This document shows positions 19,920 to 25,382 of a stretch of DNA of 35,012 nt, in pieces. Position numbers and translations under genes: made by a program. Below the pieces are notes generated by a model, which ran no database searches, was not told the origin of the DNA, and worked only from the letters and a program-made list of their open reading frames with translations. Position 1 is the stretch's first letter. Each line of letters opens with the position of its first letter. This DNA comes from Bacteroidales bacterium (lineage in GTDB: Bacteria > Bacteroidota > Bacteroidia > Bacteroidales > UBA12170), in contig JAGGWH010000127.1 of assembly GCA_021157585.1 (NCBI GenBank), positions 1 through 35,012 on the forward strand, read 5' to 3'.

Positions 19920-21074
19920 ATGAACAACACATTAAAACATATTCTATTTATTCCTCGTTGGTATCCTCATAAATTTGATCCAATGTTCGGGCTTTTTGTG
20001 AAAAAACACGCAGAAGCCGTTGCCAAACTCAATAGAGTTAGTGTTCTTTATGTTCAAGGAGTATCTACTTATGAAAAAATCGACAGAAAACAAACTACCG
20101 AAACTCATAATCTTTTCACACAAATATATTACTACCGAAACTCAAATTGCAAAATATGGAATATATTGCGTTTTTGGTACTACTTAATAGTAGGGTTTCT
20201 AAAGATTAAGAAAGCAAAAGGGAAACCTAATCTTGTGCATGTTCATATATTAACACGCTTGGGTATTTTTGCTCTACTTATAAAAAGCATTTACAACACT
20301 CCTTATATTATAACAGAGCATTGGTCAAGATATTTACCGGTTACAGGATCTTATAAAGGCTGGAGTCGAAAATTATTAACTAAACTAGTTGTTAAAAAAG
20401 CCTCAGCCGTTCTTCCAGTTAGCAAAACTTTATCGCAAGCAATGCAATCTCAAGGTTTGAATAATCAGAATTATCATATTGTCCCTAATGTTATTGAAGA
20501 CATTTTCTTTCAACCCATTAAAAATAAAGAAAAAAACCAGACTACAATATTTCTTCATGTGAGTACTTTTGAAGATAAATCAAAAAATATTAGCGGAATA
20601 CTGAGGGTTATCAAACAATTATCAGAAAAGAAGTTTGATTTTGAATTTTGGTTTGTAGGTGACGGCATTGACTTTAAAGCAATGAAGAATTACGCAAAAG
20701 CCCTTTCCATTCCTGAGAATATTATTCGTTTTTATGGTGTAGTAGAAGGAGAAAAACTAGCAGAAAAATACCATAAAGCAGATTATCTGGTAATGTTCAG
20801 TAATTATGAGACTTTTCTTATAGTATTTTTTGAAGCTATGGCTTGCGGATTAGCTGTAATCACCACCAAAGTCGGTGAACTTGCCCAATACAGCAATGAA
20901 TCAAACGGTTTTTTGATAGAACCCGGAAACGAAAAGCAATTAAAATCTACTTTAGAAAATGTATTAGTTAACAAACCTTATTTTAATCCATTAGAGATAA
21001 AAAAAGTCAGTATTGGGTACGACTCTGCGAGCATCAGTAAAAGATTAGACAATATTTATAACAATTGTATATAA
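19920..21074 (+). CDS. Glycosyltransferase family 4 protein
   Basis: A 384-residue cytoplasmic glycosyltransferase with the GT-B fold of family 4, which transfers sugars from nucleotide donors. The N-terminal acceptor domain begins with HILFIPRWYPHKFDPMFGLF. The C-terminal donor-binding domain has the retaining EX7E motif (E297 and E305, ETFLIVFFE), then EAMACGLAVITTKVGELAQY and GFLIEPGNEKQL. A TTG two codons upstream (19914) is a poorer start. The acceptor cannot be told; surface polysaccharide or lipid glycosylation is the usual role. It stands alone between the ribosomal promoter and an EamA transporter. Confidence 0.85.
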   Translation: MNNTLKHILFIPRWYPHKFDPMFGLFVKKHAEAVAKLNRVSVLYVQGVSTYEKIDRKQTTETHNLFTQIYYYRNSNCKIWNILRFWYYLIVGFLKIKKAKGKPNLVHVHILTRLGIFALLIKSIYNTPYIITEHWSRYLPVTGSYKGWSRKLLTKLVVKKASAVLPVSKTLSQAMQSQGLNNQNYHIVPNVIEDIFFQPIKNKEKNQTTIFLHVSTFEDKSKNISGILRVIKQLSEKKFDFEFWFVGDGIDFKAMKNYAKALSIPENIIRFYGVVEGEKLAEKYHKADYLVMFSNYETFLIVFFEAMACGLAVITTKVGELAQYSNESNGFLIEPGNEKQLKSTLENVLVNKPYFNPLEIKKVSIGYDSASISKRLDNIYNNCI

Positions 21075-21100
21075 TACCGTAGCTCACGACAAAGTATTCG

Positions 21101-21108
21101 TATTTTTG
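21101..21108 (+). promoter_or_regulatory. -7 element of the EamA transporter gene
   Basis: TATTTTTG is an exact TAnnTTTG match placed 6 bp before the ATG at 21115. This geometry predicts a leaderless mRNA. The -33 region is not obvious. Confidence 0.55.
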
Positions 21109-21114
21109 TCGCCA

Positions 21115-22029
21115 ATGAAATTAAAAATATCAAATAGAGTTAAAGGCTATCTCTTCGCATTTATTGCTGTAATAGCCGTTTCCAATGTGTACATCTTTAG
21201 CAAAGCTGCTTTAAACGAAGTTAGTATGGCTCAATTTGGCACATATTGGTTTGCTTTTGGTTTTCTTTGGAATATATTATTTACTATTCAACAAAAAAAA
21301 ATCCCGACAATAAAGACTTTTAGCAAAAATCAATTTTTACTACTTTTTACTTTAGGAATTTTAGAAATTGGCGGCACAAGCTTTTTCTTTTTGGCTATAC
21401 ACACCGTTCCTAATCCTGCTGTAGTTTCATTTATCGGAAATATTAATCCTGTTTTTGTAGCTATATTAGGATTTATCTTTTTAAGAGAAAAATTTAATAT
21501 TCCAGAATTAATAGGTATGTCGTTAGCTCTATTAGGTGCATTTATTATTAGTTATCGGGGAGGAAATATTTTTAAAAACATTTTTATTGAAGGAACGGAT
21601 TATATAATCATTTCCGGATTTATTTATTCTTTCAGCACCATTATCGCCAAGAAAAACATTCATAGAATTGGCCCGACTATTATGTCGCTAAATAGAACTT
21701 TGCATTTGGCTTTATTCTCTATTGCCGTACTTTGGTATTCAGGTCAATCTATTCATATTTCATCAAATACTCTTTTAAATATTATTATAGGATCAACTTT
21801 AGGCCCATTTTTAGCTTCCTTGGCAGGATATCAAGCTTTACGATATATCGAAGCCGGTAGAGCAAGCGTATTGGGAAGTTCTAAAGGATTATTTGTCCTT
21901 ATTGGAGCTTTCTTTTATTTTGGCACACTTCCGCAAGCGCATCAAATTTGGGGTGGTTTGATTAGTATTTTGGGTGTAGTATTAATTTCGATGGGGAAAG
22001 TATGGTCTTCAAAAAAAACCAAACATTGA
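21115..22029 (+). CDS. EamA/DMT-family membrane transporter
   Basis: A 304-residue inner-membrane protein of the drug/metabolite transporter superfamily. About ten hydrophobic segments form two EamA repeats, residues about 8-145 and 155-300. Family features include HTVPNPAVVSFIGNINPVFV with LREK at the end of the first repeat, and EAGRASVLGSSKGLFVLIGA in the second. The start is the ATG at 21115; a TTG at 21106 overlaps the promoter element and is unlikely. The substrate cannot be inferred. No terminator is evident after the stop. Confidence 0.88.
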   Translation: MKLKISNRVKGYLFAFIAVIAVSNVYIFSKAALNEVSMAQFGTYWFAFGFLWNILFTIQQKKIPTIKTFSKNQFLLLFTLGILEIGGTSFFFLAIHTVPNPAVVSFIGNINPVFVAILGFIFLREKFNIPELIGMSLALLGAFIISYRGGNIFKNIFIEGTDYIIISGFIYSFSTIIAKKNIHRIGPTIMSLNRTLHLALFSIAVLWYSGQSIHISSNTLLNIIIGSTLGPFLASLAGYQALRYIEAGRASVLGSSKGLFVLIGAFFYFGTLPQAHQIWGGLISILGVVLISMGKVWSSKKTKH

Positions 22030-22121
22030 TTTTTAGAAATAAGTTTATGCCGGAATGTGTTCTTAATCCAAAACAACTAGGATATACCATAAAAAACCCT
22101 TCGGAAAAAATCTAAAAACTT

Positions 22122-22172
22122 TCTTGAGCGAGAAACGAGGCTTCCGTCAGCTGACAGACCACCTATAGCTTG
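22122..22172 (-). pseudogene. tRNA-Gly 3'-end remnant, copy 1
   Basis: This stretch matches the 3' end of tRNA-Gly (acceptor strand and the region beside the variable loop). The T arm is replaced by TCCGTCAGCTGACAGA, a slightly decayed palindrome. Its acceptor strand has also diverged (GCGAGAAACGAGG against GCGGGAGACGAGG). It lies exactly 125 bp from copy 2. No 5' half of a tRNA is present, so it cannot make a tRNA. Confidence 0.75.
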
Positions 22173-22217
22173 AATTAATTAACCAACAATCTACAAAAAC
22201 CTACTGCTCTAAAAACC

Positions 22218-22247
22218 AAAAAAGCCTCCAAATTTCTTTGAAGGCTT
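22218..22247 (-). terminator. Terminator-like hairpin next to tRNA-Gly remnant 2
   Basis: On the minus strand AAGCCTTCAAA pairs with TTTGGAGGCTT, and a run of T follows. It resembles the terminator of the intact tRNA-Gly (22343-22377) in sequence and place, so the repeat unit includes the terminator. It may still end read-through transcripts. Confidence 0.6.
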
Positions 22248-22294
22248 CTTGAGCGGGAGACGAGGCTTCCGTCAGCTGACGGACCACCTAAAGC
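22246..22294 (-). pseudogene. tRNA-Gly 3'-end remnant, copy 2
   Basis: The acceptor-side sequence GCGGGAGACGAGGCT is identical to the intact tRNA-Gly, as is CCACCTAAAGC on the other side. The T loop between them is replaced by the perfect palindrome TCCGTCAGCTGACGGA (22267-22282). It lies 127 bp from the intact gene and 125 bp from copy 1. It lacks a 5' half. Confidence 0.8.
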
Positions 22295-22342
22295 CAAAAC
22301 CCCAAAAACTATAAAACCAAAATAATGAAATGCTTGAAAAAT

Positions 22343-22377
22343 AAAAAGACCTCCAAGAAAAATCTTGAAGGTCTTTT
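22343..22377 (-). terminator. Terminator of the tRNA-Gly gene
   Basis: A 15-bp stem (AAAAGACCTTCAAGA with TCTTGGAGGTCTTTT on the minus strand, one G-U pair) begins 1 nt after the tRNA-Gly 3' end. Its descending arm is T-rich and followed by further T. It probably ends the Thr-Tyr-Gly transcript. Confidence 0.75.
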
Positions 22378-22378
22378 G

Positions 22379-22451
22379 AGCGGGAGACGAGGCTCGAACT
22401 CGCCACCTAAAGCTTGGAAGGCTTTCGCTCTACCAAATGAGCTACTCCCGC
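22379..22451 (-). tRNA. tRNA-Gly(UCC)
   Basis: A complete 73-nt cloverleaf. The acceptor stem GCGGGAG pairs with CTCCCGC. The anticodon loop reads CU-UCC-AA, for GGA and GGG-type codons. The T loop is TTCGAGC and the discriminator base is U, as normal for tRNA-Gly. CCA is not encoded. It is the third tRNA of a minus-strand cluster, 266 bp after tRNA-Tyr because two 125-bp repeats lie between them. Confidence 0.93.
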
Positions 22452-22460
22452 TGAATATTA

Positions 22461-22585
22461 TTTTTTGTAGGGAGAGGAGGATTACTCGCTACGCTCGTGA
22501 GACTCCGTGTTCGAACTTCCGAAGACTTAATGAGTCACAAACAAATCTGTTTCTCTTCTTTCCCTTTCGCATTAAATACAAGAAC
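22461..22585 (-). repeat. 125-bp tandem repeat ending in a tRNA-Tyr 3' end, copy 1
   Basis: This is the first of two 125-bp direct repeats, which differ at few positions (GTAGGG/GTGGGG, CCGAAG/CCAAAG). It contains the tRNA-Tyr 3' acceptor strand with part of the T arm, a 26-bp insert beginning ACTCGCTACGCTCGTGAG inside the T-arm region, a degraded variable arm (GACTCATTAAGTC) and a spacer. It cannot encode a working tRNA. Confidence 0.85.
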
Positions 22586-22710
22586 TTTTTTGTGGGGAGA
22601 GGAGGATTACTCGCTACGCTCGTGAGACTCCGTGTTCGAACTTCCAAAGACTTAATGAGTCACAAACAAATCTGTTTCTCTTCTTTCCCTTTCGCATTAA
22701 ATACAAGAAC
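22586..22710 (-). repeat. 125-bp tandem repeat ending in a tRNA-Tyr 3' end, copy 2
   Basis: The second 125-bp unit lies directly next to copy 1 and to the intact tRNA-Tyr, whose 3' end (22711-22733) continues the repeat for about 23 bp. Its tRNA-like tail TCCTCCTCTCCCC is identical to that of the real gene, and it carries the same insert in the T arm. Near-identity of the copies points to recent duplication or ongoing homogenisation. Confidence 0.85.
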
Positions 22711-22717
22711 TTTTTTG

Positions 22718-22799
22718 TGGGGAGAGGAGGATTCGAACCTCCGAAGGCTTAGCCAACAGATTTACAGTCTGCCCCGTTTGACCGCTCTGGAATCTCCCC
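22718..22799 (-). tRNA. tRNA-Tyr(GUA)
   Basis: An 82-nt class II tRNA with acceptor stem GGGGAGA/TCTCCCC, anticodon loop CU-GUA-AA, a long variable arm (GGCTAAGCC) and T loop TTCGAAT. The discriminator is A and CCA is not encoded. It begins 8 nt after the 3' end of tRNA-Thr and is followed by the two 125-bp repeats. Confidence 0.94.
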
Positions 22800-22807
22800 A
22801 AAAAAAG

Positions 22808-22881
22808 AGCCGATGGAGGGATTCGAACCCCCGACCAGCTGATTACAAATCAGCTGCTCTGACCAACTGAGCTACATCGGC
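22808..22881 (-). tRNA. tRNA-Thr(UGU)
   Basis: A 74-nt cloverleaf with acceptor GCCGATG/CATCGGC, anticodon stem CTGAT/ATCAG with loop UU-UGU-AA, and T loop TTCGAAT. The discriminator is U and there is no encoded CCA. It is first in the operon, about 25 nt after the predicted start from the promoter at 22913-22942. The order Thr-Tyr-Gly is common in Bacteroidota, where the cluster often continues to a second tRNA-Thr and tuf; here it stops. Confidence 0.94.
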
Positions 22882-22912
22882 AATGCTAAGAACTTTTTTT
22901 ATTCAAGCCGTG

Positions 22913-22942
22913 CAAAAGTAGATAAGATTTTTAAATACGCAA
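22913..22942 (-). promoter_or_regulatory. Promoter of the tRNA Thr-Tyr-Gly operon
   Basis: On the minus strand TTG (22940-22942), 19 bp, TACTTTTG (22913-22920) is a perfect Bacteroidota promoter. It is identical in -7 box and spacing to the main ribosomal promoter. Confidence 0.8.
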
Positions 22943-23011
22943 GCGTTTTAAGATAAAAAAAATATTTTCCATTAAAATAACTTTTAAAGTTAAAAAACAA
23001 CGTCCTAATAA

Positions 23012-23104
23012 GCTTTACAGCCTGTTAAAAATTATTAATTAGATTCTACTTATTCGTATAAATTTAATAAAATCACTTACTTTTGTGCTTTCAAGCTGTA
23101 AAGC
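23012..23104. promoter_or_regulatory. 10-bp inverted repeat flanking a promoter
   Basis: GCTTTACAGC (23012-23021) and GCTGTAAAGC (23095-23104) are exact inverted copies lying on either side of the -7 element TACTTTTG (23078-23085). The second copy also forms part of a local hairpin (TGCTTT/AAAGCA, 23086-23105) at the predicted 5' end of the transcript. It could be an operator pair or an mRNA 5' structure; nothing decides between these. Confidence 0.3.
23078..23085 (+). promoter_or_regulatory. -7 element for the secreted-protein cluster
   Basis: TACTTTTG matches TAnnTTTG exactly on the plus strand. The -33 region has only TTC near 23053-23055. The leader to the ATG at 23234 would be about 145 nt, much longer than for neighbouring genes. 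Confidence 0.5.
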
Positions 23105-23111
23105 ATAGTTT

Positions 23112-23145
23112 AAAAAAAAGAGTAAAGCTACTTACTCTAAAAAAA
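23112..23145 (-). terminator. Hairpin with T-run on the minus strand
   Basis: AGAGTAA and TTACTCT form a 7-bp stem that is flanked by A-runs on the plus strand. Read on the minus strand it is a short terminator with eight T after it. No minus-strand gene ends here. It may shield the tRNA promoter from antisense transcription, or simply be a structure in the leader of the plus-strand gene. Confidence 0.35.
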
Positions 23146-23233
23146 CGACTATCTTTATTGTTTGAATTACAATAGTTTTACTTATCAAATACTGATAGAT
23201 AAAATATCTTATAAACTGGAGAAATTAATTAAA

Positions 23234-23911
23234 ATGAAAAAACACGAAATTCAATTAAAGTACTTCCATTGGAGTAAACTTATTGCATTAGTTCTTGTTT
23301 TTACTGTTGCTCTTGGAGGAAGCTCATGTAAAAGCAAGAAAAAAATTGCAGCTGAAAAAGCAGCTATCGAATTAGCAAATCAAATTGCACAAGCAAAAGC
23401 AAGCTTAACAGATTTACTGCGCAATGATAATCCTAAAACTTATGAGGAAAAGATTGCCGAACTAAAAAGAATTAAGGATATGCAATTACGCGATCCTGAA
23501 GTAGAACAACTTATAGACCAAGTTGAAACTAAACTATCTGCTGAATATCAAGAGATATTACGTAAACAAAAAGAAGAAAAAAAGCGACAAGAATTAGAGG
23601 CTCAGCGGCTAAAAAAGCAAGCTGAGATTGATAATATAAACGCTCATTTCATAAATATTGCACAAGCCGCAAATGCAGCAGAAGCAAATGTTCGTATACA
23701 TCAAACTTTAACTTATTATGCTTCACCAGAAGTTCCTGTTTTATTAATAATTAATATTTATGGCGACAATCAAAAAGATTATGACAAACCAACAACTATT
23801 GATCATTACCTAAACTATCTGAAAGACGTTAAAAAATACGATCGTCAAATCGAAAGCATTAAGTTTGACGAGAATCATAAAATTATTGAAATAGAATTAA
23901 TCAAGAAATAA
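23234..23911 (+). CDS. Putative lipoprotein with coiled coil
   Basis: A 225-residue protein of unrecognised family. The N-terminus has a basic stretch, a hydrophobic segment (LIALVLVFTVAL) and a possible lipobox ending at C32 (GGSSC), followed by KSKKK. Residues about 33-140 are rich in Lys, Glu, Ala and Gln and look like a long alpha-helical coiled coil. The C-terminal ~80 residues form a separate mixed domain ending in EIELIKK. The ATG at 23234 is chosen over a TTG at 23162, which would put an unlikely extension before the signal. It is the first of four exported-protein genes, 8 bp before the next. Confidence 0.7.
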   Translation: MKKHEIQLKYFHWSKLIALVLVFTVALGGSSCKSKKKIAAEKAAIELANQIAQAKASLTDLLRNDNPKTYEEKIAELKRIKDMQLRDPEVEQLIDQVETKLSAEYQEILRKQKEEKKRQELEAQRLKKQAEIDNINAHFINIAQAANAAEANVRIHQTLTYYASPEVPVLLIINIYGDNQKDYDKPTTIDHYLNYLKDVKKYDRQIESIKFDENHKIIEIELIKK

Positions 23912-23919
23912 AGCAGGTC

Positions 23920-24492
23920 ATGAAATTAAAATTTATCATACTTACTATCATTGGACTTTTCAGCTTTAGCTCTTTTGCACAAGAAGAAATTAGTCCTGAA
24001 CGTAAACAAGCTATCGATTCTTTAGCTTTAGAAAAAGTTAAAGATTTAAGTAAATATATCAGTATTATTGGGAATAAAGAGACTAGCTTTTCTGAAGCTA
24101 ATCGTGTTATTGAACGGACTTTAGAGCTTTTTGCCAATAATAGTCAGATTGGCGTTTCTTCTCTTTACAGAAAAGAAGTAAAATATTATCCCGTTAGAAA
24201 ATATTTAAATCGCCTAATGGCATTAAACTACGATCAAGTAAATATTAAATGGTATAACATACAATATATTAGCGATTTAGAACGCCAGCCCGACGGAACT
24301 TACGTAGGTGTAATTACTATCTATCAACGTTTTGAAGGATTAAAAGGCGACGATTTAAAATATGTTGATACAACAAAAAAAGATATTACAGTTTACGTTA
24401 AGCGTAAAGAAACCCAAATTGGAGGTAGAACTATCGGGTTCTGGGATGTTATGTTAGGCGATATTCGTGTAGCAGAAACAAGCAAAAACTAA
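23920..24492 (+). CDS. Secreted protein of unknown function
   Basis: This 190-residue protein has a clear Sec signal peptide (MKLKFIILTIIGLFSFSSFA, cut before QEE). The mature part begins with an acidic helical region and continues with a domain containing YYPVRKYLNRL, DGTYVGVITIYQRFEG and WDVMLGDIRVAE. By eye, the layout and several motifs resemble the N-terminal region of the LRR protein two genes downstream, which suggests a shared domain. No enzyme motif is visible. It is probably periplasmic or surface-associated. Confidence 0.75.
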   Translation: MKLKFIILTIIGLFSFSSFAQEEISPERKQAIDSLALEKVKDLSKYISIIGNKETSFSEANRVIERTLELFANNSQIGVSSLYRKEVKYYPVRKYLNRLMALNYDQVNIKWYNIQYISDLERQPDGTYVGVITIYQRFEGLKGDDLKYVDTTKKDITVYVKRKETQIGGRTIGFWDVMLGDIRVAETSKN

Positions 24493-24503
24493 TTACCTTT
24501 TAA

Positions 24504-24544
24504 GCCCATACTTAAAATTATATATTTAGGTATGGGCAAATTTT
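24504..24544 (+). terminator. Hairpin between the second and third secreted-protein genes
   Basis: GCCCATACTTAAA and TTTAGGTATGGGC pair over about 13 positions, and AAATTTT follows. It is a stable stem with a poor U-tract. It may be a weak terminator that lowers expression of the downstream genes, or an mRNA-stabilising element. Confidence 0.5.
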
Positions 24545-24556
24545 AATTCCCACAAA

Positions 24557-25381
24557 ATGAAAATAAGGCTGTTTTTATTCCTTTTCATTATAAGTAGTTT
24601 TGGAACTTTAAAGTCACAAATTGTTGATGATGTTTTAGGTGACGAGGGAATGTTTTATGCCGAAACCAAACAAGTAAACCAATTCTTCCGTAGATTTAAT
24701 AATGAAGAAGGACTTGATGGCGTACGCTATTATAAACGCGATAAAGAATATCGTAATCCTAAAACTCGCGAAAAGTACTTAAACATGCTTTTCGATAATA
24801 AAAATACTGCTCTTACCTCAAACCTTCGTGATGCATTTAAAGCAGATATATTAGCCGATAGTAATCTTTTTTTAAACTTTCATTCCGGAGGTTGGTTCGC
24901 CGAAGTAAAAACACTTTTTTCCTATAAGGGAGAAGACAAAACCGTTACTTTTTTCTTAGAATTAGAGCAAGAAAATATGGGCTATAAATGGGTTATAACC
25001 AATGTTTATTTTGAGCCTTTTTCCGAAATATTAGTCGATAAAAAATCCGACGTAAGTAAGTTTCTACATCCTATGAGTCATGAAATTGACTTTATGAATC
25101 TGATAAAAGTATTTAACGATAAAAAATATATTGAAAATTATACGATAAAAACATTTCAACCCGATTTCTTAACTTTGTTTTTATATGAATTTAAGCAAGG
25201 CTATTTCGAGTTTAAATATGTTGAAAATTTAAAATTTCACTTTTTCCAAATACCGGGATGGTATTTTGAGATTGAACAATTTGTCCGTGCCGATTACAAT
25301 AGCGGATGGTTAATTTCAAAACTTACAAAAATAAGTGAAGAAGAAAAATCGATACTTTTAAAATACATTTATCACAATTAA
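24557..25381 (+). CDS. Secreted protein of unknown function
   Basis: A 274-residue protein with a signal peptide (MKIRLFLFLFIISSFGTLKS, then QIVDD). The mature region has an aromatic-rich, mixed alpha/beta composition with FHSGGWFAEVKTLFSYKGED and KWVITNVYFEPFSEIL, which reads like a beta-sheet core. No known catalytic motif was recognised. Its stop is 1 bp before the ATG of the LRR gene, so the two are almost certainly translated together and probably act together. Confidence 0.72.
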   Translation: MKIRLFLFLFIISSFGTLKSQIVDDVLGDEGMFYAETKQVNQFFRRFNNEEGLDGVRYYKRDKEYRNPKTREKYLNMLFDNKNTALTSNLRDAFKADILADSNLFLNFHSGGWFAEVKTLFSYKGEDKTVTFFLELEQENMGYKWVITNVYFEPFSEILVDKKSDVSKFLHPMSHEIDFMNLIKVFNDKKYIENYTIKTFQPDFLTLFLYEFKQGYFEFKYVENLKFHFFQIPGWYFEIEQFVRADYNSGWLISKLTKISEEEKSILLKYIYHN

Positions 25382-25382
25382 A

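Noticed and set aside
22461-22710. Tandem repeats read as a CRISPR array
   Set aside because: The units are contiguous 125-bp duplicates without unique spacers, and there are no cas genes. Their ends match a tRNA.
22080-22810. An integrated element or insertion sequence at the tRNA genes
   Set aside because: No integrase, transposase or cargo gene is present. The tRNA 3'-end copies could be old attachment-site remnants, but nothing shows this directly.
22325-22870. A 181-codon open frame on the plus strand across the tRNA cluster
   Set aside because: It is antisense to three tRNAs and to the 125-bp repeats. It contains the familiar antisense-tRNA translation DSNPRPADYKSAALTN, and the repeats are not a multiple of three, so no conserved protein is encoded.
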